NCBI GenBank assembly: GCA_004553485.1
Contig: SFLG01000005.1
Location: 7,959 to 71,958, forward strand
Direction of reading: 5' to 3'
From: Bacteroidales bacterium
GTDB lineage: Bacteria > Bacteroidota > Bacteroidia > Bacteroidales > Muribaculaceae
DNA length: 64,000 nt
Below are positions 42,537-51,833 of the stretch, piece by piece. The notes beneath the pieces were generated by a model. The model ran no database searches. It was given only the letters and a program-made list of their open reading frames with translations, and was not told where the DNA came from. Every line of letters starts with the position of its first letter. Position 1 is the stretch's first letter. Both the position numbers and the translations under genes were made by a program.

Positions 42537-44225
42537 ATGAATCAAAAACTTTGCCTTACACTTGCCCTCGGTTCAGCTCTGCTGCTCTCGTCGTGCGGCA
42601 AAAAATTAGGTGCTTTCAGCGCTGACTATTTCAGCACCAACCCCAACCCCCTCGAGGTTGTAGGTGAAAAAGTCCCCGCAAACGTTACCGCCAAAATCCC
42701 CGCCAAGTTCTTTGTCAAGAATGCCGCAGTGACCATCACCCCCGTCCTCGTCTACAACGGACAGGAGGCCACCTCGCAGGCTTACAAGTTCCAGGGCGAG
42801 AAAGTCCGCGGCAATGCTCCCGTCGTCAGCTACGAATACGGCGGTGCCTACACCATTCCCGTCAACTACAACTATCAGCCCGATATGGCAAAGAGCGAGC
42901 TCTACCTCACCTTTGTCGTTGACCAGAACGGCAAGACCTACACCCTGCCCCGTGTCAAGGTTGCCAACGGCGTAATCGCCACCGCAGCCCTCGCCGACGC
43001 AAAGACGGTCAACCCCGCCCTCGGCGCCGATGCCTTCCAGCGCGTCATCAACCAGAAGTACGCCGCCGACATTCTCTTCCTTATCAACGTCGCCAACCTG
43101 CGTCCCGACCAGCTCAACTCCGAGCAGATGAAGGCCCTGCAGAAAGAGCTCGTCAACGCCAACGCCGACAGCTCGCGCGTCATCAAGGAGGTCAACATCA
43201 AGTCGTACGCCTCGCCTGACGGTACTCTCGAGTTCAACACCGCTCTGGCCGAAAAACGTGAGACCAACACCAAGGGCTACATGGTAGAGCAGCTCAAGAA
43301 GCAGAAAATCAAAGAATTCGGCGAAATCACCGCTGAGTTCACTCCCGAAGACTGGGAAGGCCTGCAGAAGCTCCTCGCCGAGTCGAACCTCCAGGACAAG
43401 CAGGTCATCATCGACGTCCTCTCGATGTACAAGGACCCCGAACAGCGTGAGAAAGAGCTGCAGAACTTCATCCACGTTTACGAGCAGCTCCCCGACGTCA
43501 TCCTGCCCAAACTGCGCTACTCGCGCGTAACAGCCGCCATCGACGTTATCGGCAAGAGCGACGAGGAAATCACCAAGCTGGCCAACACCAACCCCGCCGG
43601 CCTGAACGTTGAGGAAATCCTCTACGCCGCCACCCTCACCGACGACAACAACAAGCGCATGGCCATCTACGAAGAGGCTGTCAAGCTCTATCCCAACGAC
43701 TACCGCACCTGGAACGACCTCGGTCTCACCCAGTATGTAGCCGGCAAGTACAGCGACGCCAAGCAGAGCTTCGCCAAGGCACAGAGCATCGCTCCCAACG
43801 CCGGCGAGCCCCAGATGAACCTCGGTCTTATCGAGCTTCTCAACGGCAACTACGCCAACGCCAACAAGTACTTCGGCGCAGCCGGTGGCCAGCAGGGCCT
43901 CGGCGACGCTCTCGGCACCTACTACCTCAAGATGGGTGACAACGCCGCAGCAGCTCGCGCCTTCGGCAGCTCGAAGAGCAACAACGCCGCTCTCGCCCAG
44001 ATCCTTAACAAGAACTACTCGGCTGCCAAGTCGACCCTCGCCGGCATCAACAAGCCCGACGCCACCACCTACTACCTGATGGCCGTCCTCGGTGCCCGCA
44101 CCAACAACGAGAACATGCTCCTGACCAACCTGCGTCAGGCCATCAAGCTCGACAACAAGCTGGCTGCCACCGCCGCCAACGACCTCGAGTTTGCCGGCTT
44201 CAACCTCTCCAGCATCCTCCGCTAA
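42537..44225 (+). CDS. TPR lipoprotein with OmpA-like core
   Basis: A 562-aa lipoprotein with lipobox LLSSC (Cys 20). Residues about 30-150 are beta-rich. About 170-265 contain NIKSYASPDGTLEFNTALAEKRETNTKGYM, which parallels the OmpA-domain pattern G(Y)xDxxGxxxxNxxLSxxRAxxV. About 370-560 are TPR-like helical repeats (YPNDYRTWNDLGLTQYVAGK, LGLIELLNGNYANANKYFGA). Codons are strongly biased to one synonymous set, which with a very good promoter suggests high expression. Function unknown; an abundant periplasmic scaffold is a reasonable inference. Confidence 0.8.
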   Translation: MNQKLCLTLALGSALLLSSCGKKLGAFSADYFSTNPNPLEVVGEKVPANVTAKIPAKFFVKNAAVTITPVLVYNGQEATSQAYKFQGEKVRGNAPVVSYEYGGAYTIPVNYNYQPDMAKSELYLTFVVDQNGKTYTLPRVKVANGVIATAALADAKTVNPALGADAFQRVINQKYAADILFLINVANLRPDQLNSEQMKALQKELVNANADSSRVIKEVNIKSYASPDGTLEFNTALAEKRETNTKGYMVEQLKKQKIKEFGEITAEFTPEDWEGLQKLLAESNLQDKQVIIDVLSMYKDPEQREKELQNFIHVYEQLPDVILPKLRYSRVTAAIDVIGKSDEEITKLANTNPAGLNVEEILYAATLTDDNNKRMAIYEEAVKLYPNDYRTWNDLGLTQYVAGKYSDAKQSFAKAQSIAPNAGEPQMNLGLIELLNGNYANANKYFGAAGGQQGLGDALGTYYLKMGDNAAAARAFGSSKSNNAALAQILNKNYSAAKSTLAGINKPDATTYYLMAVLGARTNNENMLLTNLRQAIKLDNKLAATAANDLEFAGFNLSSILR

Positions 44226-44241
44226 TCAGCGATAACTCCCA

Positions 44242-44282
44242 AACAAGCCACCCCCGGGCCATGCGTCCGAGGGTGGCTTGTT
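44242..44282. terminator. Bidirectional terminator
   Basis: A 12-bp stem AACAAGCCACCC/GGGTGGCTTGTT (44242-44253 with 44271-44282) lies between the TPR lipoprotein and convergent comF. Confidence 0.85.
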
Positions 44283-44301
44283 ATATATGCCATCCTGTGC
44301 T

Positions 44302-44342
44302 ATCTCTGATTTCTCTGATAATTCTGATATCTCTGATTTCTC
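44302..44342. repeat. 9-nt tandem repeat WTCTCTGAT
   Basis: Four and a half copies of a unit with consensus WTCTCTGAT run to the last bases of the ComF gene. The same unit forms the coding repeat at 37544-37597. Confidence 0.8.
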
Positions 44343-45057
44343 AAAAGTTACCATCGGCCATCGCAAGAGACAAAAAGCTGATGCGGGTTATATCCGGCTG
44401 GGCTGACTTCAGGGCAAAGGCGGCCGAGTGCATGGTTGAGCCGGTGGTGATTACATCGTCGACAAGCAGGATGTGCTTGCCCGCCAGTGACGCCGCGTCT
44501 TTTACCCTGAACCGCGAGGCTGACATATTGGCTCGGCGGTTGGCGCTGCCAAGACCTACCTGCGAACGCCGGAAAAAGCCCTCGGCAAGGATATTGGCCA
44601 CAGGAATATCTGTCGCCTCGCCCACCCCGCGGGCTATCTTCTCGGCCTGGTTGTAGCCGCGGATGAAGCGGCGCAGAGCCGGGATAGGTATGGGGACGAT
44701 GAGGTCGATGCCATCGAAAAAGCCGTCGGGCAGTAGCTCGCGGGCAAACTGCGCGCCGGCGCTGACACCCAACTTAGGACAGTCGAGATACTTGATGTTG
44801 TGGATGATGTGGTGGTAAGGCCTGTCGCTGCGATAACGAAACCACGACGCCAAACGGGCGTCGGGCACAATTCGCGCCAGCGGGTCGGCAAACTGCGAAA
44901 TCAACCGCCGGTGGGCAAAGGTGCGCGGCATGGCCCACAAGCACTTCACGCACAAAAAATCCTCGCCCGTCGCCAGCGGCGTCCCGCACACCACGCAGCG
45001 TGCCGGCGCCACCACCCCGGCCAAATCCCTTATCAGTTCAAATTTCGCACTCCCCAT
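44341..45057 (-). CDS. comF: ComF-family phosphoribosyltransferase-like protein
   Basis: A 238-aa protein with an N-terminal zinc-ribbon (CVVCGTPLATGEDFLCVKC at about 21-39) and a C-terminal PRTase domain with the PRPP loop ILLVDDVITTGSTM at about 199-212. ComF takes part in DNA uptake in competent bacteria; in others it is a conserved protein of unclear role. The 3' end runs into the 9-nt repeat. Confidence 0.9.
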   Translation of the reverse strand: MGSAKFELIRDLAGVVAPARCVVCGTPLATGEDFLCVKCLWAMPRTFAHRRLISQFADPLARIVPDARLASWFRYRSDRPYHHIIHNIKYLDCPKLGVSAGAQFARELLPDGFFDGIDLIVPIPIPALRRFIRGYNQAEKIARGVGEATDIPVANILAEGFFRRSQVGLGSANRRANMSASRFRVKDAASLAGKHILLVDDVITTGSTMHSAAFALKSAQPDITRISFLSLAMADGNF

Positions 45058-45097
45058 CTCACACTAATCCAAAATTAACCATCACCAGCCCTAATAC

Positions 45098-46198
45098 CTA
45101 ATTCTTCACAGTATTATGGATATAGTTGCGCCATTTTTCGATAAGGCGCGACATATCCTCGGGGATGGGAGCCTCGAAGAACATCTGCTCGTGGGTGCGG
45201 GGATGCTCAAAGCCCAGTGTGCGGGCGTGAAGCGCCTGGCGCGGACAGGTCTCGAAACAATTGGCGATAAAGGCGTTGTAGGCCGAGGTGCGCTCGCCGC
45301 GCAGAGCCTTGTCGCCGCCATAGCGGGCGTCGTTGAACAGCGTGTGGCCGATGTGGCGCATGTGCACGCGTATCTGGTGAGTGCGCCCCGTCTCAAGTAC
45401 ACAGCGCACAACGCTGACATGTCCCAGCGGTTCGATTACAGAATAATGTGTGACGGCGCGCTTGCCGACGGGTCCGTCGGCTGGATAGACGTCCATCTGC
45501 AGGCGGTCGCGCACCGAGCGGGCGATGTTGCCCTCGATAGTGCCCTCGGCCGGTTCGGGCTGTCCCCACACCACCGCCACGTACTCGCGCCGTGTGGTCT
45601 TGTTGAAGAACTGACGTCCGAGATGCGTCTTGGCGTCCGGGGTCTTGGCCACGACAAGCAGTCCCGACGTGTCCTTGTCGATGCGGTGCACCAGACCGAG
45701 GCGCGGGTCAGAGACGTCATAGTCGGGAGTGTCGCGGAAATGCCATGCCAGGGCGTTCACCAACGTGCCCGTCCAGTTTCCGTGACCGGGATGGACAACC
45801 AGTCCGGCCGGCTTGTTGACAACCAGCACGTCGTCGTCCTCGTAAACGATGTCGAGCGGGATGTCCTCGGCCACCACCTCGTGCTCGTAGCGCGGGCGGT
45901 CCATCACCACCTGCACCACGTCGAGGGGCTTTACGCGGTAGTTCGATTTCACCGCCTTGCCGTTCACCAGTATGCAGCCCGCCTCGGCGGCCTGCTGCAC
46001 GCGGTTGCGCGACGAGCCGGACAGCCGCTCGGTCAGAAACTTGTCGACGCGCAGCAGCTGCTGGCCCTTGTCGGCGACAAAGCGGAAATGCTCGTACAGG
46101 CCGTCACCCGCGTCGTCACCCGCGTCGATGTCCTCGGCGTCAACACCGTCGGCATCGAGGCCGTCAAGCTCGTCATCGATAAAGTTGTCGGGAGTCAT
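45098..46198 (-). CDS. rluD: RluD-type pseudouridine synthase
   Basis: A 366-aa 23S rRNA pseudouridine synthase. It has an N-terminal S4 RNA-binding domain (LLRVDKFLTERLSGSSRNRVQ) and the RluA-family catalytic motif HRIDKDTSGLLVVAKT with the catalytic Asp at 174. RLxYxGxK-like substrate loops and VHMRHIGHTLFNDARYGG follow. An acidic N-terminal extension of about 35 residues (DDELDGLDADGVDAEDIDAG) is unusual. A GTG three codons upstream (46207) is an alternative start. Follows the PASTA gene closely. Confidence 0.92.
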   Translation of the reverse strand: MTPDNFIDDELDGLDADGVDAEDIDAGDDAGDGLYEHFRFVADKGQQLLRVDKFLTERLSGSSRNRVQQAAEAGCILVNGKAVKSNYRVKPLDVVQVVMDRPRYEHEVVAEDIPLDIVYEDDDVLVVNKPAGLVVHPGHGNWTGTLVNALAWHFRDTPDYDVSDPRLGLVHRIDKDTSGLLVVAKTPDAKTHLGRQFFNKTTRREYVAVVWGQPEPAEGTIEGNIARSVRDRLQMDVYPADGPVGKRAVTHYSVIEPLGHVSVVRCVLETGRTHQIRVHMRHIGHTLFNDARYGGDKALRGERTSAYNAFIANCFETCPRQALHARTLGFEHPRTHEQMFFEAPIPEDMSRLIEKWRNYIHNTVKN

Positions 46199-46209
46199 AT
46201 CGCTCACTG

Positions 46210-46986
46210 TCAGTTGATCGAGTCGGGATTTGCGGTGATACCGGAAACTTCGGAGGGGTCAGAGGCAAAGATCGAGTCGACCTGCTCGTCGATGTAGGCA
46301 TCGAGGGCTTTTACGCTCTGGCCTATCTCCAGGACAACGGTGGCGTTGGCCTGGACCTTGCTGCCCATGCCGATAGGCTTGCCGTTGACCTTTGCCGATA
46401 CGACGATGTTGTCGTATTCGGACGGCACGTATTCGATCTTGACCGAGCTTATGCCGCGGGCCGACAGATAGTTCTCGGCCTGTTTGAGCGAGATGTCGGT
46501 GAGGGGGAAGTCGATGATGACGGTACGGGGCGAGAAGGCCACGATTGTAAGGTACACCTCGCGCCCGCCCTTGACGACGGCACCGGCCTTGGGGTAGACC
46601 TCGACGATTGTGCCGCCACGCTGACGGCTGTCGTAGATGGAGTCTGAAATAACAGCCATCAGGTTGGCCTCGTCAAGCGCGTTTATCGCCTGCTCGTACT
46701 GCATACCCTTGATGGCGGGCACGGTGGTGGTGTCGCCATGGTGGGTCCACAGGTTGGTAAACAGCAGGAAAAGCCACAGCAGCACCGGCACTGACAATAT
46801 TATAAATACAATCGTCAGCCAGATGGCATTGCGGCGGTAGAAATCTTTTAACTTTACCATAAAATCTTTGTACTGTTTATCCTTGCGGGGTTTGAGGTTT
46901 TGCTTGTGGCCGGTATCGCTCACTTCGGGACTTTCAAAGTCTATCGTCTCGTCGTCGAACTGTATCTCAGGTTCCTTATGTTCCAT
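46210..46986 (-). CDS. PASTA-domain membrane protein
   Basis: A 258-aa protein with a basic/acidic cytoplasmic N-terminus (about 1-53), one membrane helix (about 55-77, AIWLTIVFIILSVPVLLWLFLLF) and three PASTA repeats outside (about 88-150, 155-215, 218-250; TTVPAIKGMQYEQAINALD). PASTA domains bind peptidoglycan stems or penicillin. No kinase or transpeptidase domain is attached. It is read together with the rluD-like gene. Confidence 0.9.
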   Translation of the reverse strand: MEHKEPEIQFDDETIDFESPEVSDTGHKQNLKPRKDKQYKDFMVKLKDFYRRNAIWLTIVFIILSVPVLLWLFLLFTNLWTHHGDTTTVPAIKGMQYEQAINALDEANLMAVISDSIYDSRQRGGTIVEVYPKAGAVVKGGREVYLTIVAFSPRTVIIDFPLTDISLKQAENYLSARGISSVKIEYVPSEYDNIVVSAKVNGKPIGMGSKVQANATVVLEIGQSVKALDAYIDEQVDSIFASDPSEVSGITANPDSIN

Positions 46987-47132
46987 ATCTGCTACTTAGA
47001 GCCCGTCAGCCGGTGCCAAACACCGCTGTGCGAGCCGTCCTATTCATTCGCAAAATTAACAAATCCATCCGACATATCGAAATAAACCGGCAAAAACCGT
47101 CGTCCAACCGCGCTGTAACAAAAATTTTTCAT

Positions 47133-47140
47133 TAACTTTG
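47133..47140 (+). promoter_or_regulatory. -7 box of the yrdC-like gene
   Basis: TAACTTTG, 32 nt before the ATG at 47173. Confidence 0.5.
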
Positions 47141-47172
47141 CATAATGACAGCCATAGGCCGGCCATCACACT

Positions 47173-47856
47173 ATGAATCGACCCTATAGCAAAAAACGAG
47201 AAACGACAGAGTCACACGACGCCGAGGACGCAGCGCTGTTCGAGCGCCGCGGCACCGGTCGCGCCGACATACCTGTGCGCGGCGGCCGGGTCGATATGGC
47301 CGATGTCGATGCCGCGGTGGCCGTTCTGCGTCGCGGCGGCGTCATCCTCTACCCCACCGACACGGTCTGGGGCATAGGCTGCGACGCCACCAACGACGAG
47401 GCCGTGCGCCGTATCTACGCCATCAAACAGCGCGACGACAGCAAGGCGATGCTCACACTGGTGTCGGACCTTGCCATGCTCGAGCGCACCGTCGACGGCA
47501 TCCCCGACGTGGCCTACGACCTGATTGAATTTTCAGACCGTCCCACCACCATCGTCTACGACAAGGGCATCGGCGTGTCTCCCCTGCTCCTCGGCCCGGA
47601 CGGCACCCTTGGCGTGCGCGTGGCCGGCGAGAGCTTCTGCAACGCCCTCGTGCGCCGTCTGGGACGTCCCCTCGTCTCCACCTCGGCAAACATCAGCGGC
47701 AAGCCCGCCGCACGCTCTTTTGACGAGATAGCCCCCGAAGTGGCCGTCGCCGCCGACTACATCTGCACCTCGCGACGTGACGACCCGTGTCTCACCCCTC
47801 CATCGTGTGTCATCCGTCTCACTGCCTCGGGACAGTTTACCATTCTGCGAAAATGA
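47173..47856 (+). CDS. Threonylcarbamoyl-AMP synthase (Sua5/YrdC/YciO family)
   Basis: A 227-aa protein. After an Arg/Asp-rich N-terminal tail of about 45 residues is the YrdC fold: VLRRGGVILYPTDTVWGIGCDATND, IYAIKQRDDSKAMLTL (the KxR motif) and LVSTSANISGKPAARSF. It makes threonylcarbamoyl-adenylate for t6A in ANN-decoding tRNAs. YciO-type paralogues are similar, so the biochemical role is probable. Its stop overlaps the next start by 4 nt. Confidence 0.88.
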   Translation: MNRPYSKKRETTESHDAEDAALFERRGTGRADIPVRGGRVDMADVDAAVAVLRRGGVILYPTDTVWGIGCDATNDEAVRRIYAIKQRDDSKAMLTLVSDLAMLERTVDGIPDVAYDLIEFSDRPTTIVYDKGIGVSPLLLGPDGTLGVRVAGESFCNALVRRLGRPLVSTSANISGKPAARSFDEIAPEVAVAADYICTSRRDDPCLTPPSCVIRLTASGQFTILRK

Positions 47857-49274
47857 TCAACAACCGCCGACAATCGTTAAAATACGTCCTCTCCGACTGG
47901 CTGTCCCTCAACGTGGGATGGTTCCTGTTCACTATGGTGAGGTATTCGGCCCTGCCCGACCACATGTTGGGCGACGGCGGTTTCATGGGACATATCGCCA
48001 CCAGCCCGGTGCTCGAGGGACAGATTGTCTTCCCGTTTATGATGATGGCAATGTACTGGCTGTCGGGTTATTACAACCAGCCGTATTTCAAGAGCCGCCT
48101 CGACGACGTACTCAACACGGTCTTTGTCAGCCTCTGCGGCTCTATCGTCATCTTCTTTGTGGCGATGGTCAACGACGGCTTCTCGGAGCGCTCGACCAAC
48201 ATCACGCTGCTGCTCCTGCTGTGGCTGTTCCTCATCGTGCCGGTCTACATCTGCCGCGTGATAATAACCTACTCGGCGACAAAAAAGATACGCCGCGGCG
48301 AAATCGCCTACAACTCACTGGTAGTGGGCACGGGACGGTCGGCCATCGAGCTCGCCGAGCGCATCAACCGCAGCAGCCACGGCAACGGCTTCCGCATCGT
48401 GGGCCTTGTCGAGGTATGCCCGGGCCAGAAGAGCGGCTACGACACGACCCTCGAGGTCTCTGACATCGCCGACATACGGCAGACGATAGCCGAGAAGAAT
48501 ATCGAGCGACTGATAGTGGTGCCTCACCGCAACGGTCTTAAGCAGACATTCGAGCTGATTACCAAGCTGATGCCTCTGGGCTGCGAGATTTTTGCCACGC
48601 CCGACCTCTACAGTATGATAGTGATGCGCCCGCGCATGCAGGACGTGGTCAACGACCCGTTGGTGAACATTTCGTCGCCGGGCTTCTCGCCGATGACCGC
48701 CAATATGAAACGCACGGCCGACGTGGTGCTGTCAGCGCTGGCGCTGCTGCTGTTCAGCCCTCTGTACCTGGCCCTGGCCATCGCCGTCAAAATCGACAGC
48801 CCGGGGCCGGCCTTCTACCGTCAGCAGCGCATCGGCTATCACAAAAAGCCGTTCTACATCTACAAATTCAGGTCGATGTACACCGACTCCGAGGCCGACG
48901 GCCCGTCGCTGTCCACCATCGACGACCCTCGCATAACGCGCGTGGGCCGCTTTCTGCGCAAATACCGTCTGGACGAATTCCCGCAGTTCTGGAACGTCCT
49001 CAAAGGCGACATGTCGATTGTAGGTCCGCGACCCGAACGCGAATATTACGTCCGTCAGATTGTCGAGCGCATGCCCTACTACACCCTGGTGCACCGCGTG
49101 CGCCCGGGCATAACATCTTGGGGCATGGTAAAGTACGGCTACGCGTCGAATGTCGACCAGATGATCGACCGTCTGCGTTACGACCTGCTGTACCTCGAAA
49201 ACGTCTCGATGGGCGTAGACCTCAAGATACTTTTCCACACCGTGAGCACGGTAATCACAGGCCGCGGCATCTGA
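47853..49274 (+). CDS. Exopolysaccharide sugar-phosphate transferase
   Basis: A 473-aa polyprenyl-phosphate glycosylphosphotransferase. It has about five membrane helices (1-155), a CoA-binding-like domain (about 155-265, [21 protein letters not shown]) and the catalytic bacterial sugar transferase domain with [60 protein letters not shown] and IVGPRPERE. It starts O-unit or capsule assembly on undecaprenyl phosphate. No capsule cluster is in view, and it is coupled to the yrdC-like gene. Confidence 0.92.
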   Translation: MINNRRQSLKYVLSDWLSLNVGWFLFTMVRYSALPDHMLGDGGFMGHIATSPVLEGQIVFPFMMMAMYWLSGYYNQPYFKSRLDDVLNTVFVSLCGSIVIFFVAMVNDGFSERSTNITLLLLLWLFLIVPVYICRVIITYSATKKIRRGEIAYNSLVVGTGRSAIELAERINRSSHGNGFRIVGLVEVCPGQKSGYDTTLEVSDIADIRQTIAEKNIERLIVVPHRNGLKQTFELITKLMPLGCEIFATPDLYSMIVMRPRMQDVVNDPLVNISSPGFSPMTANMKRTADVVLSALALLLFSPLYLALAIAVKIDSPGPAFYRQQRIGYHKKPFYIYKFRSMYTDSEADGPSLSTIDDPRITRVGRFLRKYRLDEFPQFWNVLKGDMSIVGPRPEREYYVRQIVERMPYYTLVHRVRPGITSWGMVKYGYASNVDQMIDRLRYDLLYLENVSMGVDLKILFHTVSTVITGRGI

Positions 49275-49304
49275 ACAAACAACGTTAACGAAAGGACAAA
49301 AGCT

Positions 49305-51116
49305 ATGGCAATGAAACCGCAGAATCCCGACTCGAAAATCGACAAGATGTTCCTGTCGTTTCTGTCCTGGCGCGAGAAGTACGTCGGGGAGCGCACCTTC
49401 GTTATCATCCTGGCGCTGTTGGTGGGCATCTTCAGCGGCTTTGCCGCCATAGTGCTGAAATTCCTGATACACACCATATCGTCGCTTCTGCTCAGCCACG
49501 TCAACGTCAGCGAGGGCAACTATCTGTACATCATCTTCCCCGCCCTGGGCGTCATTATCGCCGGGCTGTTTGTGCGCTACCTCGTGCGCGACAACATCTC
49601 GCACGGCGTGACCCGCGTGCTCTATGCCATCTCGTCCAACAAGAGCCGCCTCAAAAAGCACAACATGTACACATCGGTGATAGCCTCGTCCATCACCATC
49701 GGCTTCGGCGGCTCGGTAGGTGCCGAGGGTCCTATCGTCGCCACGGGCGCCGCGATAGGCTCGAACGTCGGACAGGCGTTCCGCATGTCGCCGCGCGTGC
49801 TGATGATACTTGTGGGCTGCGGAGCGGCGGCGGGTATATCGGGCATCTTCAAGGCCCCCATCGCCGGCATGCTTTTCACCCTCGAGGTGCTGATGCTCGA
49901 CCTCACGACGGTGTCGGTGATGCCGCTGCTGATATCGTCCATAACGGCGGCCACGATAGCCTACCTGTACACGGGGTACGAGTTCGAGTTCTTCTTTGTG
50001 CAGAGCGACACGTTCACGCTGGCAAAGCTGCCGTTCGTGCTTGTGCTGGGTGTGGTGTGCGGACTGGTGTCGCTGTACTTCACACGCGTGATGAATATGA
50101 TGGAGAATATGTTCAGACGCCTGAGCAAGCACTACTGGCTCAAGGTCGGTACGGGATGTGTCATCCTATCGGGACTGGTGTTCCTTTTCCCGCCGCTCTA
50201 TGGCGAGGGCTACGGAGCAATCTCGGGACTGCTTGCCGGCGATATCTCGTCGATTGTCAACGGCTCGCTGTTCTACTCCGAGGGCAGCCACGTCTGGTTC
50301 ATCATCCTGTTCATCGTCGCCATCATCGCCAGCAAGGCCTTTGCTACCTCGGCCACCAACGGCGGCGGAGGCGTGGGCGGAACCTTTGCGCCATCGCTCT
50401 TCGTGGGCGCTATGACGGGCTTTGTGTTCGCCCTCTGCTCCAACGCGCTCGGCTTTGAGACAGCAATCTCCGACAAAAACTTCTCGCTGATAGGTATGGC
50501 CGGCGTCATGGCCGGCGTCATGCACGCGCCGCTGATGGCAATCTTCCTCACCGCCGAGCTCACCGGCGGCTACAACCTTTTCCTGCCCCTGCTCCTTGTC
50601 AGCGCCACCGCCTACGGCACCATCAAGATTTTCGAGCCCTACAGCATCTACGCCATGCGTCTGGCCCAGCGCGGCGAGCTGCTAACCCACCACAAGGACA
50701 AGGCCGTGCTGACGCTGCTAAAGGTCGGCAACGTCATCGAGAACGACTTCCTCACCGTCACCCCGAAGATGTCGCTGAAAGAGATGTGCGACGTCATCTC
50801 GCGCAGCCACCGCAACCTCTTCCCCGTCCTCGACAAGGATAACAAGCTAATAGGCGTGGTCATTCTGGACGAGATACGCAATATCATGTTCCGTCCCGAC
50901 CTTTACCGCAAGATGTACGTCAACAAGTTTATGAGCATCCCGCCGGCCAAAATCCGTGACGACTCGTCGATGGAGTCGGTGATGAAGACCTTCGACCAGA
51001 CGCACGCCTGGAATCTCCCTGTAGTTGACGCCGAGGGCCACTACGTCGGCTTCGTCTCCAAGTCCAAGATTTTCAACTCCTACCGCCGCGTCCTCCGCCA
51101 CTACTGCGAAGACTGA
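49305..51116 (+). CDS. ClC-type chloride channel/transporter with CBS pair
   Basis: A 603-aa protein. The ClC core (about 1-450) shows GFGGSVGAEGPIVATGAAIGS with the gating Glu in GAEGP and ATNGGGGVGGTFAPSLFVGA near the anion pathway. The C-terminal two CBS domains (about 465-595; VTPKMSLKEMCDVISRSHRN, KIRDDSSMESVMKTFDQTHA) probably bind adenine nucleotides. Family members exchange Cl- for H+ or conduct Cl-/F-. It starts 30 nt after the transferase and may be cotranscribed. Confidence 0.92.
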   Translation: MAMKPQNPDSKIDKMFLSFLSWREKYVGERTFVIILALLVGIFSGFAAIVLKFLIHTISSLLLSHVNVSEGNYLYIIFPALGVIIAGLFVRYLVRDNISHGVTRVLYAISSNKSRLKKHNMYTSVIASSITIGFGGSVGAEGPIVATGAAIGSNVGQAFRMSPRVLMILVGCGAAAGISGIFKAPIAGMLFTLEVLMLDLTTVSVMPLLISSITAATIAYLYTGYEFEFFFVQSDTFTLAKLPFVLVLGVVCGLVSLYFTRVMNMMENMFRRLSKHYWLKVGTGCVILSGLVFLFPPLYGEGYGAISGLLAGDISSIVNGSLFYSEGSHVWFIILFIVAIIASKAFATSATNGGGGVGGTFAPSLFVGAMTGFVFALCSNALGFETAISDKNFSLIGMAGVMAGVMHAPLMAIFLTAELTGGYNLFLPLLLVSATAYGTIKIFEPYSIYAMRLAQRGELLTHHKDKAVLTLLKVGNVIENDFLTVTPKMSLKEMCDVISRSHRNLFPVLDKDNKLIGVVILDEIRNIMFRPDLYRKMYVNKFMSIPPAKIRDDSSMESVMKTFDQTHAWNLPVVDAEGHYVGFVSKSKIFNSYRRVLRHYCED

Positions 51117-51141
51117 CTGGCGACCGGCAGGGGCCTGCCCC

Positions 51142-51213
51142 AGCTAAAATAGCTACGGTAGCTAAAATAGCTAAAATAGCTAAAATAGCTAAAATAGCTA
51201 AAGTAGCTAAATT
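51142..51213. repeat. Eight 9-nt repeats AGCTAAAAT
   Basis: Eight perfect or near-perfect copies of AGCTAAAAT (AGCTACGGT, AGCTAAAGT and AGCTAAATT variants) lie 25 nt after the ClC gene and before the terminator. Confidence 0.9.
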
Positions 51214-51247
51214 AGCCCGGAAATTGCACAACACAAAAGGGACACAT

Positions 51248-51287
51248 AATTAAAAAAGGACACACAATCGTGTGTCCTTTTTTAATT
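51248..51287. terminator. Strong bidirectional terminator
   Basis: A perfect 18-bp stem (51248-51265 with 51270-51287), loop AATC, with six A and six T beside the GC core GGACACAC. Serves ClC on plus and ridA on minus. Confidence 0.92.
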
Positions 51288-51323
51288 GTTATACAGTATG
51301 TCAGTCGGCTGGCCCTTAGCGGC

Positions 51324-51698
51324 TTAGTGGACGGCGACAACTTCGATTTCGACGAGGGCGTTTTTCGGGAGCGTGCGCACGGCAACGGCCGAGCGGGCCG
51401 GGAAGGGTGCGGGGAAGTGGCGCGCATAGACCTCGTTCATGGCGGCGAAGTCACCCATGTCGGCAAGGAAAACCGTAGTTTTAACGACGTTGGCTAATGT
51501 CAGCCCTGCTCCGGCAAGGACGGCGGCGACGTTACGCAGCGACATCTCGGTCTGCGCGGTGATGTCGGCAGGCATGGTGCCGGTGGAGGGGTCAACGGGC
51601 AGCTGACCCGAGGCAAAAACAAATGTCCCGGTGTCAATGGCCTGGCTGTACGGACCGATGGCGCCGGGAGCGGCAGTGGTAGCGATTTCTTTTTTCAT
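51324..51698 (-). CDS. ridA: RidA-family enamine/imine deaminase
   Basis: A 124-aa protein of the RidA/YjgF family that hydrolyses reactive 2-aminoacrylate and similar imines. Motifs: PGAIGPYSQAID, FASGQLPVDPSTG, TEMSLRNVAAVLAGAGL and ARSAVAVRTLPKNALVEIEVVA, with the catalytic Arg at R102. Normal length, monocistronic. Confidence 0.94.
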   Translation of the reverse strand: MKKEIATTAAPGAIGPYSQAIDTGTFVFASGQLPVDPSTGTMPADITAQTEMSLRNVAAVLAGAGLTLANVVKTTVFLADMGDFAAMNEVYARHFPAPFPARSAVAVRTLPKNALVEIEVVAVH

Positions 51699-51794
51699 TG
51701 CAGTATATTCTATTTTAAGTTAGTAAACTCCAAACCATCATAAAACCCACATCACATACGTTACATACATTACATTAACCCTTCGCCAATTACC

Positions 51795-51833
51795 ATCAAA
51801 CATTAAAGTTTTAGTAAAACTTTAATGTTTGAT
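51795..51833. terminator. Terminator overlapping the BrkB-family stop codon
   Basis: A perfect 18-bp stem (51795-51812 with 51816-51833) with loop AGT. The stop codon of the minus-strand gene (51811-51813) lies at the loop, so its last six codons form one stem arm. Confidence 0.85.

Noticed and set aside
51142..51213. CRISPR-like array
   Set aside because: The unit is 9 nt, contiguous and without spacers; no cas genes are present.
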